From: JAIYDJ01 sp031398695
GTDB taxonomy: Bacteria > Pseudomonadota > Alphaproteobacteria > Rhodobacterales > Rhodobacteraceae
Direction: 5' to 3'
Assembly: GCA_031398695.1 (NCBI GenBank)
Contig: JANNNU010000067.1
Location: 1-46,680, forward strand
Length of the DNA: 46,680 bases
The notes under the pieces are model-generated. The model had not been told where the DNA came from, did not search any database, and saw only the letters and a list, made by a program, of their open reading frames with translations. The position numbers and the translations under genes are program-made. Of the stretch, positions 33,484 to 41,775 are shown one piece after another. Position 1 is the stretch's first letter, and each line of letters opens with the position of its first letter.

Positions 33484-34659
33484 ATGACCAACGTCGTGAT
33501 CGTCTCGGCAGCACGCACCGCTGTCGGAAGCTTCAACGGTGCCTTCGCCGCAACGCCCGCGCATGATCTGGGGGCCGCGGTCATCGAGGCGGTGGTCGCC
33601 CGCGCGGGGATCGACAAGTCCGAGGTGTCGGAGACGATCCTCGGCCAGGTCCTGACCGCCGGACAGGGCCAGAACCCCGCGCGTCAGGCACATATCAAGG
33701 CAGGTCTGCCGCAGGAATCAAGCGCGTGGTCGATCAATCAGGTCTGCGGTTCGGGCCTGCGCGCCGTTGCCCTGGCCGCCCAGCACATCCAGCTGGGTGA
33801 TTCGTCGATCGTCGTGGCCGGCGGGCAGGAAAGTATGTCGCTGTCGCCCCACGTCGCCCACCTGCGCGCCGGTCAGAAGATGGGCGATCTGAACTTCATC
33901 GACAGCATGATCCGCGACGGGCTGTGGGATGCGTTCAACGGCTATCACATGGGCCAGACGGCGGAAAACGTCGCAAACCAGTGGCAGATCAGCCGCCAGA
34001 TGCAGGACGAGTTTGCCGTGGCCAGCCAGAACAAGGCCGAAGCCGCGCAGAAGGCCGGCAAATTCGCCGACGAGATCATCCCCTTCGTGGTCAAGACCCG
34101 CAAGGGCGACATCACCGTGGATCAGGACGAATACATCCGTCACGGCGCGTCAATGGATGCGATGACCAAACTGCGCCCGGCCTTCACAAAGGACGGTTCG
34201 GTCACCGCGGGCAACGCGAGCGGTTTGAACGACGGCGCCGCGGCCGTGCTGCTGATGTCGGCGGAGGAGGCTGAAAGGCGCGGGCTGACCGTTCTGGCGC
34301 GGATCGCGTCGTATGCGACGGCCGGACTCGATCCGGCGATAATGGGCGTCGGCCCGATCCACGCCAGCCGCAAGGCGCTGGAAAAGGCCGGCTGGAAGGC
34401 CGCCGACCTCGACCTCGTCGAGGCGAACGAGGCGTTCGCGGCGCAGGCCTGCGCGGTGAACAAGGACATGGGCTGGAACCCCGATCATGTGAACGTCAAT
34501 GGCGGCGCGATCGCCATCGGCCATCCGATCGGGGCATCGGGCGCGCGGATCCTGAACACCCTGATCTTTGAAATGACGCGGCGCGATGCCAAAAAGGGCC
34601 TCGCCACCCTGTGCATCGGCGGCGGCATGGGCGTCGCGATGTGTCTGGAACGCGCCTGA
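33484..34659 (+). CDS. phaA: Acetyl-CoA acetyltransferase (beta-ketothiolase)
   Basis: 391 residues from ATG 33484 (AAAGGGA upstream). It condenses two acetyl-CoA to acetoacetyl-CoA for polyhydroxybutyrate. The acyl-enzyme cysteine is C88 (NQVCGSGLRA). The catalytic GHPIGASGARI histidine and CIGGGMGVA cysteine are near the C-terminus. The NEAFAAQA motif is present. It is followed by phaB with a strong terminator between them. The same enzyme feeds the ethylmalonyl-CoA pathway. Confidence 0.97.
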   Translation: MTNVVIVSAARTAVGSFNGAFAATPAHDLGAAVIEAVVARAGIDKSEVSETILGQVLTAGQGQNPARQAHIKAGLPQESSAWSINQVCGSGLRAVALAAQHIQLGDSSIVVAGGQESMSLSPHVAHLRAGQKMGDLNFIDSMIRDGLWDAFNGYHMGQTAENVANQWQISRQMQDEFAVASQNKAEAAQKAGKFADEIIPFVVKTRKGDITVDQDEYIRHGASMDAMTKLRPAFTKDGSVTAGNASGLNDGAAAVLLMSAEEAERRGLTVLARIASYATAGLDPAIMGVGPIHASRKALEKAGWKAADLDLVEANEAFAAQACAVNKDMGWNPDHVNVNGGAIAIGHPIGASGARILNTLIFEMTRRDAKKGLATLCIGGGMGVAMCLERA

Positions 34660-34672
34660 TCGCAATTTCTGC

Positions 34673-34706
34673 AAAGCCGCGCGCAATAATATTGCGCGCG
34701 GCTTTT
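34673..34706 (+). terminator. Perfect terminator-like hairpin between phaA and phaB
   Basis: AAAGCCGCGCGCAATA (34673-34688) and TATTGCGCGCGGCTTT (34690-34705) are exact inverted repeats of 16 nt around one A, ending in TTTT. Read either way it looks like an intrinsic terminator. It starts 14 nt after the phaA stop and 43 nt before phaB, so phaB may be under separate or attenuated expression. Confidence 0.88.
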
Positions 34707-34748
34707 GCATAACGTAACAGTCTTGCGAATACCTTGGAGGAGGATGAG

Positions 34749-35474
34749 ATGGGACGAGTGGCATTGGTCACGGGGGGCACGCGCGGCATCGGGGCGGCGA
34801 TCTCGGTCGCGCTGAAGGCGGCAGGGTATGCGGTCGCGGCCAATTATGCGGGCAACGACGACGCGGCCGCCGCCTTCACGGCGGAGACCGGCATTGCCGC
34901 CTACAAATGGTCGGTCGCCGATTATGATGCCTGCGTGGCCGGCATCGCACGGGTCGCGGCCGATCTCGGGCCCGTCGCAGTTCTGGTCAACAACGCCGGG
35001 ATCACCCGCGATGCGATGTTCCACAAGATGACGCCGGGCATGTGGAAAGAGGTGATCGACACCAACCTGACCGGCCTGTTCAACATGACGCATCCGGTCT
35101 GGACCTCGATGCGCGACGCCAAGTTCGGCCGGGTGATCAACATCAGTTCGATCAACGGGCAAAAGGGGCAGGCGGGGCAGGCGAACTATTCCGCGGCCAA
35201 GTCGGGCGATCTGGGGTTCACCAAGGCGCTGGCCCTGGAGGGTGCGCGCGCCGGCATCACCGTCAACGCGATCTGTCCGGGCTACATCGGCACCGAGATG
35301 GTGCGGGCGATCGACGAAAAGGTGCTGAACGAGCGCATCATCCCGCAAATTCCGGTGGGCCGCCTCGGCGAGCCGGACGAGATCGCGCGGATCGCGGTGT
35401 TCCTTGCCTCGGACGACGCCGGGTTCATCACCGGATCGACGATCAGCGCCAACGGCGGGCAGTTCGTGGTCTGA
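34749..35474 (+). CDS. phaB: Acetoacetyl-CoA reductase
   Basis: 241 residues from ATG 34749 behind GGAGGAGG. It reduces acetoacetyl-CoA to (R)-3-hydroxybutyryl-CoA with NADPH. This is a short-chain dehydrogenase: TGGTRGIG cofactor motif at residues 8-15, NNAG, catalytic Ser in INISSINGQKGQ and YSAAK for Tyr/Lys. The product feeds polyhydroxybutyrate and, via epimerases, the ethylmalonyl-CoA pathway. phaC is not in the window. Confidence 0.96.
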   Translation: MGRVALVTGGTRGIGAAISVALKAAGYAVAANYAGNDDAAAAFTAETGIAAYKWSVADYDACVAGIARVAADLGPVAVLVNNAGITRDAMFHKMTPGMWKEVIDTNLTGLFNMTHPVWTSMRDAKFGRVINISSINGQKGQAGQANYSAAKSGDLGFTKALALEGARAGITVNAICPGYIGTEMVRAIDEKVLNERIIPQIPVGRLGEPDEIARIAVFLASDDAGFITGSTISANGGQFVV

Positions 35475-35483
35475 CGGGGCATC

Positions 35484-35508
35484 GGGGCCGGCTTGTCGCG
35501 CCGGCCCC
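35484..35508 (+). terminator. GC hairpin after phaB
   Basis: GGGGCCGGC (35484-35492) and GCCGGCCCC (35500-35508) form a perfect 9-bp stem with loop TTGTCGC, 9 nt after the phaB stop and 19 nt before the EamA gene. Only a short T-rich stretch follows (CTGCCTTTAGG). It is possibly a terminator that also separates the exporter gene. Confidence 0.55.
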
Positions 35509-35527
35509 CTGCCTTTAGGCTGGGGTC

Positions 35528-36421
35528 ATGTCCCGCTCTCGCGCCACGCTGTTGGGGTTGACCGCCATCGCCATGTGGGCCTCGCTGGCGCTTCTGACGC
35601 TCGGCTCGGCCCCGGTTCCCCCGTTTTTGCTGAACGCGCTGTGTTTTGCCATCGGCGGCGGCATCGGGGTGATCTGGGTGTCGACCGGTGCGGGGTGGCG
35701 CGTGCTGCGCGACGTGCGCTGGCCGGTCTATCTGTTCGGAACGGCCGGGCTGTTCGGGTATCATGCGCTGTATTTCAGTGCGTTCCGGCTGGCTCCGTTA
35801 GCCGAGACGGGGCTGATCGCTTATCTGTGGCCGCTGTTCATCGTGCTCTTGTCCGGCCTGCTGCCCGGAGAGCGTCTTCATCGGCTCCACATCCTTGGGG
35901 CCGGTTTGGCCTTTGCCGGGGCCGCGCTGATCGTCGTGCGCGGCGGCGGCGGTGTGACCGCGCAGGCCTTGCCCGGACTTGGCCTTGCCTTCCTGTGCGC
36001 GCTCACATGGTCGGCCTATTCCGTCGGCAGCCGCCGGATGGGGTCGGTCCCGACCGAGGCGGTCACCGTCTATTGCCTCGCCACCGCAGCGCTGTCGCTT
36101 TTGGCACATCTGTGTTTTGAAACAACGGCCTGGCCCGCTTCCACCGCCGGATGGCTGTCGGTGGCAGCCCTTGGCATCGGCCCGGTTGGGCTTGCCTTTT
36201 TCACTTGGGATACCGGCATGAAACGCGGCGACATCCAGTTGCTGGGTGTCGCGTCCTATGCCGCACCGCTGCTGTCCACGCTGGCCCTGATCCTGGCGGG
36301 GGGCGCGCAGGCCACACCAACCCTGATCCTGTCCGCGCTGCTGATCACCGGCGGGGCGGCGCTGGCCGCCCGCGCCAGCTTTGCCGCTACGCCTGCGAAA
36401 GGCGCGAAATCTCTTCCTTGA
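35528..36421 (+). CDS. EamA/DMT-family exporter (YddG-like)
   Basis: 297 residues with ten hydrophobic spans arranged as two EamA repeats. The first is about residues 5-130 (ATLLGLTAIAMWASLALLTLG start, FGYHALYFSAFRLAPLAETGLIAYLWPLF); the second is about 145-285. The pattern fits the aromatic amino acid exporter YddG and relatives of the drug/metabolite superfamily. The actual substrate is unknown. Its last 35 nt overlap the YdcH-type gene on the opposite strand. Confidence 0.87.
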   Translation: MSRSRATLLGLTAIAMWASLALLTLGSAPVPPFLLNALCFAIGGGIGVIWVSTGAGWRVLRDVRWPVYLFGTAGLFGYHALYFSAFRLAPLAETGLIAYLWPLFIVLLSGLLPGERLHRLHILGAGLAFAGAALIVVRGGGGVTAQALPGLGLAFLCALTWSAYSVGSRRMGSVPTEAVTVYCLATAALSLLAHLCFETTAWPASTAGWLSVAALGIGPVGLAFFTWDTGMKRGDIQLLGVASYAAPLLSTLALILAGGAQATPTLILSALLITGGAALAARASFAATPAKGAKSLP

Positions 36422-36554
36422 TCCTCAGTTTCTGTTTCTTCAGATCGGCGATCTTCAGGGCGTCCGAACCCGGACTGCGCTGCGCCTTTTCGACGGTGTC
36501 AGAGAGATGCTCGTGCTTTTTGCGAAGCTCGGTCAGATGTGAAGCGATGGTCAC
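36387..36554 (-). CDS. YdcH-type small coiled-coil protein (DUF465)
   Basis: 55 residues from GTG 36554, with AAGGAG 9 nt upstream. The frame is open further but the family starts at TIASHLTELRKKHEHLSD. The whole chain is an amphipathic helix (KIADLKKQKLRIKEEISRL), characteristic of DUF465/SlyX-like proteins. Function is unknown. It is abundant and conserved in alphaproteobacteria. The 3' end overlaps the EamA gene tail to tail by 35 nt. Confidence 0.87.
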   Translation of the reverse strand: MTIASHLTELRKKHEHLSDTVEKAQRSPGSDALKIADLKKQKLRIKEEISRLSQA

Positions 36555-36652
36555 GTCGTTTCTCCTTCTGGGTTGCCGATGTCTCATGCAACCACGAAGT
36601 GCGAGTCGTGTCACCAAGTCTTCACAAACCCGATCGGTGCAATAGGTCGAAT

Positions 36653-37411
36653 TTAGCCGAAGGCCCGTTCCAGCGCCTGCCCATCGCGCAGAACGGCGTT
36701 CGCGTCGTCGGTATAGCTTTCGCGGTCGCCGTCATGGGCCAGCCCCCGGTGGACCACGAACGGCGCGAGCAACCGGAACGCGCCGCGCCCGCCCTTGCGC
36801 GCCCGCAACAGGATGCGCAGCGCCGGGCGACCCTCGCGCGGGGCCAGCGGCAGCACCGCGACCGACCCCATGCGCGGCGTCAGCGCCGCCAGCACCTGGG
36901 GCAGGCCGTCGGTGCCACAGATCAGCGTCAGCCAGCCGCCCGGATGCAGGCGCCGCGTCGCGGCCTCGACCCAGGCCGACAGCGGCACCTCGGCGCGCAA
37001 CGCCCGGTCGCGCCCCGCGACCGGCGAGCGCGTGCCGCTGCGCGGGTAATACGGCGGATTGGCGATCACATGGTCAAAGCCGTGGCGCAAGGCCACTGGC
37101 ATCTGCGTCAGATCGCCGGTCACTACCTCCAGCGCCACCCCGTTGCGCGCGGCATTGCGGCGGGCAAGTTCGGCATATTCTGGCTGCACGTCGAGCCCCG
37201 TCAGCAAAAGACCGGGCACCCGCGTGGCCAGACACAGCGCTGCTGCGCCGACGCCACAGCCAAGATCCAGCACACTTTGCCCTTCTGCCGCCGGGCAGGC
37301 GGCAGCCAACAGCACCGGGTCGGTCGCCGCGCGATATCCCTGTGCCGGTTGCCACAACCGCAAGCGCCCGCACAGAAACGCGTCATCGGTCAATTCGCCC
37401 TCGGCGAACAC
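36653..37411 (-). CDS. tRNA1(Val) adenine-N6 methyltransferase-like protein
   Basis: 252 residues if GTG 37411 is the start, with GGAGG about 9 nt ahead; an upstream GTG (37426) is possible. TrmN6-like enzymes methylate A37 of tRNA-Val. This has RLWQPAQGYRAATDPVLLAAA, SAM motif I VLDLGCGVGAAALCLA, DVQPEYAELARRNA and the N6-adenine signature NPPYYPRSG. RNA specificity is from family knowledge. It is adjacent to DUF2007, whose TAA ends just upstream. Confidence 0.85.
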   Translation of the reverse strand: MFAEGELTDDAFLCGRLRLWQPAQGYRAATDPVLLAAACPAAEGQSVLDLGCGVGAAALCLATRVPGLLLTGLDVQPEYAELARRNAARNGVALEVVTGDLTQMPVALRHGFDHVIANPPYYPRSGTRSPVAGRDRALRAEVPLSAWVEAATRRLHPGGWLTLICGTDGLPQVLAALTPRMGSVAVLPLAPREGRPALRILLRARKGGRGAFRLLAPFVVHRGLAHDGDRESYTDDANAVLRDGQALERAFG

Positions 37412-37427
37412 CGAGCGCCCCTCCACC

Positions 37428-37643
37428 TTAGCGGCCCGTCGGGATGTCGAAATCGCGCAGCACCCGCAGCGCCGCGTCCAGATCGTCATCCCGCACCATC
37501 AGCCGGCGCGGCAAGATGCCCAAGCTGCCGTCGAGGATGCTCATGTGGACGTCCATGTCGAACACCGCTATATCCTCGCCAGACAGCAGGGCTTGGGCAA
37601 AGGCGATCACGGTGGGGTCGGTGGTGCGAAGCAGCTCTTGCAT
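37428..37643 (-). CDS. DUF2007 family signal-transducing-type protein
   Basis: 71 residues, MQELLRTTDPTVIAFAQALL followed by HMSILDGSLGILPRRLMVRDDD, the standard pattern of the DUF2007 (GlnB-like) fold. Such proteins are small alpha/beta proteins of unknown role. It lies directly upstream of the methyltransferase and divergent to the polyprenyl synthase, 41 nt away. ATG is at 37643. Confidence 0.85.
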   Translation of the reverse strand: MQELLRTTDPTVIAFAQALLSGEDIAVFDMDVHMSILDGSLGILPRRLMVRDDDLDAALRVLRDFDIPTGR

Positions 37644-37684
37644 GACGCAGATGTAGGCAGCCAGCCTGCCTCTGTCGAGCGGGG

Positions 37685-38692
37685 ATGGGGATGAGTTTGG
37701 ACATGCAACCGCAAAATCCGCTGGACCGTCTGGCGGCGGCTTTGGCCGATGATCTGTCGTTGGTTGGCAGCATGATCCGCGACCGGATGGCGTCCAAACA
37801 CGCGCCGCGGATTCCGCAGGTCACGGCACATCTGATCGAGGCTGGCGGCAAGCGCCTGCGCCCGATCCTGACGCTGGCGGCGGCGCGGCTGTGCGGATAC
37901 GCCGGCCCGTTCCACGTTCATCTTGCGGCCACGGTCGAGTTCATCCACACCGCAACGCTGCTGCACGACGATGTGGTCGACGAATCCGCCCGCCGCCGCG
38001 GCCGCCCGACCGCCAACTTGCTGTGGGACAACAAATCGTCGGTGCTGGTCGGCGACTATCTGTTCTCGCGCAGCTTTCAGCTGATGGTGGAAACCGGGTC
38101 GCTGCGGGTGATGGACATCCTTGCCAACGCCAGCGCCACGATTGCCGAAGGCGAGGTGCTGCAACTGACCGCCGCGCAAGACCTCGCGACGACGGAAGCG
38201 ATCTATCTTCAGGTGGTGCGCGGCAAGACGGCGGCGCTCTTTTCGGCTGCGACCGAGGTGGGCGGCGTGATCGCCGGCGCGCCCGAGGAACAGGTCCGCG
38301 CGTTGTTCACCTATGGCGACGCGTTGGGCGTGGCGTTTCAGATCGTCGACGATCTGCTGGACTACGGCGGATCGTCCGACGCCATCGGCAAGAACACTGG
38401 CGACGATTTCCGCGAGCGCAAGCTGACGTTGCCGGTGATCAAGGCGGTCGCGCTGGCCGACCCGGCCGAACGCGCGTTCTGGGAACGGGTCATCGAAAAA
38501 GGCGACCAGCGCGACGGCGATCTCGACCGGGCACTGGCGATCATGGACCGGCACGGCACGATGGCGGCGGCACGCGACGACGCGCTGCGTCATGCCGAAA
38601 CCGCCCGCACCGCGCTGGCGGTGCTGCCGGATCAGCCGTTGCGCGCCATGCTGGAAGATCTAACTGATTTCGTGGTGCAGCGGATCAGCTGA
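37685..38692 (+). CDS. Polyprenyl (octaprenyl) diphosphate synthase
   Basis: 335 residues (or 333 from ATG 37691; the choice is unclear). It elongates farnesyl or geranylgeranyl diphosphate with isopentenyl diphosphate to make the quinone side chain. First Asp-rich motif LLHDDVVDESARRRG, second FQIVDDLLDYGG, plus GGKRLRPILTLAAARL and KTAALFSAATEVGG. The length fits IspB-type enzymes; chain length cannot be read from sequence, but decaprenyl is usual for Rhodobacterales. The 3' end overlaps ispE by 8 nt. Confidence 0.92.
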   Translation: MGMSLDMQPQNPLDRLAAALADDLSLVGSMIRDRMASKHAPRIPQVTAHLIEAGGKRLRPILTLAAARLCGYAGPFHVHLAATVEFIHTATLLHDDVVDESARRRGRPTANLLWDNKSSVLVGDYLFSRSFQLMVETGSLRVMDILANASATIAEGEVLQLTAAQDLATTEAIYLQVVRGKTAALFSAATEVGGVIAGAPEEQVRALFTYGDALGVAFQIVDDLLDYGGSSDAIGKNTGDDFRERKLTLPVIKAVALADPAERAFWERVIEKGDQRDGDLDRALAIMDRHGTMAAARDDALRHAETARTALAVLPDQPLRAMLEDLTDFVVQRIS

Positions 38693-39527
38693 GCATCGCG
38701 CCCGAGGCGACCCACCAACCGGGTTCTGCCGCCCGCAGCGCGCTGACCGCCGCCTCCGCCGCAAGGGGGGCGGCAAACAAGCCAAAGCACGTCGCCCCCG
38801 ACCCCGACATCCTGGCCAGCAGGCAGCCCGGCTGCGCCGCCAGCGCGTCTTTGACCTGCCGCACCACCGGAGCGACCACGATCGCCGCCGGCTCCAGATC
38901 GTTGCGCTGCATGTGCAAGAAGGCCGAAAGCTCTGCGATCCCGTTCAGCCGGGGCAGGTGGCGCGGCAAGGGCGCATTGTCGCGGCGCGTCAGGGCGCGA
39001 AACACCTCCGGTGTCGCGACCGCCACGCCGGGATTGACCAGAACCACCCACGCGACGGGCAGCGGATGGGGCAGGGGGCCGATCACCTCGCCCACCCCCT
39101 CCATGCGTGCGGCCACGCCGGACAAGCACACCGGCACATCGGCACCAAGGGCCAGAACCGCCGCCGACCCCGGCAAACCCACATCCCACAGCGCCGACAG
39201 CGCCCGCAGCGTGGCCGCCGCATCAGCCGACCCGCCACCGATGCCGGACGCCACCGGCAGCTCTTTGTGCAGCGATATCGCAGCCCCGCGCGCGCCGCCC
39301 ATGGCCCTCGCCGCCCGCAACACCAGATTGTCCTCCCCGGCGGACAGGCCTGCCGCCGCAGGCCCGTCGATAGTCAGCGACAGGCTGTCGGCGTCTGTCA
39401 CAGAAATCCGGTCCGCGATGTCGACAAAGACGACCAGACTGTCCAGCAGGTGATAGCCGTCGGCGCGGCGCCCGGTCACATGCAGGCACAGGTTGACCTT
39501 GGCCCGTGCCGGCTCGGTCACGACCAT
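38685..39527 (-). CDS. ispE: 4-diphosphocytidyl-2-C-methyl-D-erythritol kinase
   Basis: 280 residues; GHMP kinase of the MEP isoprenoid pathway. Substrate motif PARAKVNLCLHVTGRRADGYHLLDS, ATP-binding PVASGIGGGSADAAATLRAL (Pro-x3-Gly-x-Gly-Ser) and the C-terminal RMSGSGATCFGLFA are in place. The ATG sits immediately after the TPR gene's TGA (TGAATG), so the two are probably coupled. It converges on the polyprenyl synthase, which uses the same isoprenoid supply. Confidence 0.96.
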   Translation of the reverse strand: MVVTEPARAKVNLCLHVTGRRADGYHLLDSLVVFVDIADRISVTDADSLSLTIDGPAAAGLSAGEDNLVLRAARAMGGARGAAISLHKELPVASGIGGGSADAAATLRALSALWDVGLPGSAAVLALGADVPVCLSGVAARMEGVGEVIGPLPHPLPVAWVVLVNPGVAVATPEVFRALTRRDNAPLPRHLPRLNGIAELSAFLHMQRNDLEPAAIVVAPVVRQVKDALAAQPGCLLARMSGSGATCFGLFAAPLAAEAAVSALRAAEPGWWVASGAMLS

Positions 39528-41219
39528 TCAGGGCTGCGCCTTGATCACCGGCGCCGCCGCAGCCGCCTCTTCGGCGACCACGGCATCCAGACCGACCTCC
39601 AGCTTGCGCCGGATGCGCAGCGCATCCTTTTCCACCGGATCGAACGACAGCGCGCGGCGCCACTGGAATTGCGCCTCCAACTTGCGCCCCACGGCCCAAT
39701 AGACGTCGCCCAGATGGTCGGTCACCACCGGATCGACCGGCTCCAGCAACGAGGCCTGCTCCATTGGGGCCAGCGCCTCGTCATAGCGGCCCAAGCGGAA
39801 CAGTGCCCAGGCGAGGCTGTCGAGGATGTAACCCGCCGGGTCGGCCGCCACGGCCTGCTCGATCATCGCCAGTGCCTCGGGCAGTTTTTCGCCGCGGTCC
39901 ACCAGCGAATAACCAAGGTAGTTCAGAACCTGCGGCTGGTCGGGGTTCAACGCCAGCGCCCGGCGAAAGTCGGCCTCTGCCGCGGGAAAGTCGCCGCTGC
40001 GTTCAAGGCTGATGCCGCGGCTGTAAAACAGCAGCCAATCCCGCGCTGCCGGTTCGGGCACCAGCGCGATGGCGGCGTCATAGGCGCTGACGGCCTCCAC
40101 GAACCGCTCTTCGCGGCGCAATCCGTCGCCCAACGCCATCTGCACGGCCAGAATGTCGCCCTTGCTGCGTGCCAGGGCCTGCAGGATCTCGATCGACGCT
40201 TCTTCACGCCCGGCGGCATAGGTGGCGTCGGCGCGCCCGATCTCGGCGATATACGACGCGGGGTTGTCGGCGGGGATCAGGGCATAGGCTTCGGTGGCCA
40301 GGTCGAACTGCTGCTGGGCCTCCAGCAGCCCGGCGGTCAGCAGGATGGCGCCGATGTGATCGGGACGCAGCCACGCTGCGATGCGCGCGTACATCAACGT
40401 GTATCCGTCGTCCGCCTCGCCGTTCAGTGCGGTCGCCATGGAAAAGAACACCTCGGCCATGCCGTCCGTCGCGTTGCTGGCCATGGTGAAGGGAACCGGT
40501 TCGCCCGCGGCCAGCCTGCGGCGCAGATCGTCGATCTCGGGGTCCTGGCCTTGCGGAAAGTTGCGGTCCAGAACCGCCAGCGCCTCGGCGTTGTTCTCGA
40601 GTTGGCTCAGCACCTGCACATGCGCCACGATCCCGCGCCGGGTCGTGTTGAACGATCCCGCCGCCCGCCCCGACATGATGTCGTCCGCGCCTTCGAAATC
40701 ACCGACCGAGGCCAGCGCCAGCGCCTTGTGATAAAGCCCGAACGGCTCCAGCCCCTTGGTGCTTGCCAGCGCGTCGAACCCGGCCTGCGCCTGCGACATC
40801 TGCCCTTGCCCCAGTTCGGCCCATGCGGTGACCAGCCCGTCCAGCAGCGCGCCCGCCGTTTCGCCGCGCGCGGCATCGGTCAGCAGCGTGTCGAACGTGC
40901 CCGCCTTGGCCGCCTTTGCGATCAGCGCCAGCGTGGCCGTCTGGTTGCGTCCGCCAAGGTCCAGCAGACGTGTCGCCACATCCGCCGCCAAATCGATCTG
41001 GCCAAGGCTAATATAGGCGATTGCCGCCCCTTCCAACAATTCGGGGTTGTCGGAATCCGACAGCATCGCGCGGGTGAACCAGGCCGCCGCGGCACGGTAG
41101 TCGCTTTGCGAGGCGGCGACGCGGGCCGCAAGGAACGCCCCGGCGTCGCCGTCCTGGGCCGCGACCGGCGCTCCGAACAGGGCGGCGATCACCGGAAGAA
41201 CGCGAAACAGTCGAGACAT
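39528..41219 (-). CDS. Exported TPR-repeat protein
   Basis: 563 residues with a signal peptide (LFRVLPVIAALFGAPVAAQ). The rest is tandem 34-residue helical repeats, clear at DYRAAAAWFTRAMLSDSDNPELLEGA, FPAAEADFRRALALNPDQPQVLNYLG and KLPEALAMIEQAVAADPAGYILDSLAW. Such proteins are found in the alphaproteobacterial periplasm and act as scaffolds; the partner is unknown. The stop directly abuts ispE. It shows no enzyme motif. Confidence 0.88.
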   Translation of the reverse strand: MSRLFRVLPVIAALFGAPVAAQDGDAGAFLAARVAASQSDYRAAAAWFTRAMLSDSDNPELLEGAAIAYISLGQIDLAADVATRLLDLGGRNQTATLALIAKAAKAGTFDTLLTDAARGETAGALLDGLVTAWAELGQGQMSQAQAGFDALASTKGLEPFGLYHKALALASVGDFEGADDIMSGRAAGSFNTTRRGIVAHVQVLSQLENNAEALAVLDRNFPQGQDPEIDDLRRRLAAGEPVPFTMASNATDGMAEVFFSMATALNGEADDGYTLMYARIAAWLRPDHIGAILLTAGLLEAQQQFDLATEAYALIPADNPASYIAEIGRADATYAAGREEASIEILQALARSKGDILAVQMALGDGLRREERFVEAVSAYDAAIALVPEPAARDWLLFYSRGISLERSGDFPAAEADFRRALALNPDQPQVLNYLGYSLVDRGEKLPEALAMIEQAVAADPAGYILDSLAWALFRLGRYDEALAPMEQASLLEPVDPVVTDHLGDVYWAVGRKLEAQFQWRRALSFDPVEKDALRIRRKLEVGLDAVVAEEAAAAAPVIKAQP

Positions 41220-41339
41220 GCGGCAAAAGCTCCTTGCTGGCGTGAGTCAAGGTTAGTCGGTGCGCGGGGGCGGGGCAATCGGTGGCGCGCGCGCGGCATG
41301 GGCCCGCCGTCGATTTGCGCGCAAATCCCCGTGATAGGG

Positions 41340-41768
41340 TCAGAAAATCCGGGGAACCACCCAAAGAACCAGCAGCGTCGCCACCACCAGCCCCGCCGCC
41401 AGCAGCGGGATGTTGAAGAGCGACACGTCGCGCGCAATCGGCAGCGCCGGATAGCGCACCGGCCAGCGCTTCGCGACCGCCGCCGCATGCAGCACGCTGA
41501 CAGACAGCGGAACGATCGCGCCATGAGGGGGCGGCACCGGCAACGGCCAGTCCGGCCGCAGCGCCTGGGCCGGACTGCGGCAGTGCATCAAGGGCTGATA
41601 CCCGGACATGTCGACGCCAAACCGCGCCGCGAAACCGTCGATCAGCGCGTCCGCCCGCGCCGCCTCGGCCGCCGTGGCGCGCAGGACATCCGCCTGATCG
41701 GCCGGTGTCAGGGGAGTGCCCAGCCAACGCTCCAGCCAGTCCACCACGTCAGTGCGCGTCGGGCCCAT
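41340..41768 (-). CDS. DUF1493-like protein with C-terminal membrane anchor
   Basis: 142 residues. The N-terminal part (VVDWLERWLGTPLTPAD, then FAARFGVDMSGYQPLMH) resembles DUF1493, a small domain with acyl-carrier-like fold. The last 30 residues form one hydrophobic segment (NIPLLAAGLVVATLLVLWVV). The family call is moderate; no serine for phosphopantetheine was identified. It is 7 nt past the stop of the ETF oxidoreductase gene and likely cotranscribed. The 120-nt gap to the TPR gene (41220-41339) shows nothing notable. Confidence 0.6.
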   Translation of the reverse strand: MGPTRTDVVDWLERWLGTPLTPADQADVLRATAAEAARADALIDGFAARFGVDMSGYQPLMHCRSPAQALRPDWPLPVPPPHGAIVPLSVSVLHAAAVAKRWPVRYPALPIARDVSLFNIPLLAAGLVVATLLVLWVVPRIF

Positions 41769-41775
41769 CCGCCGC

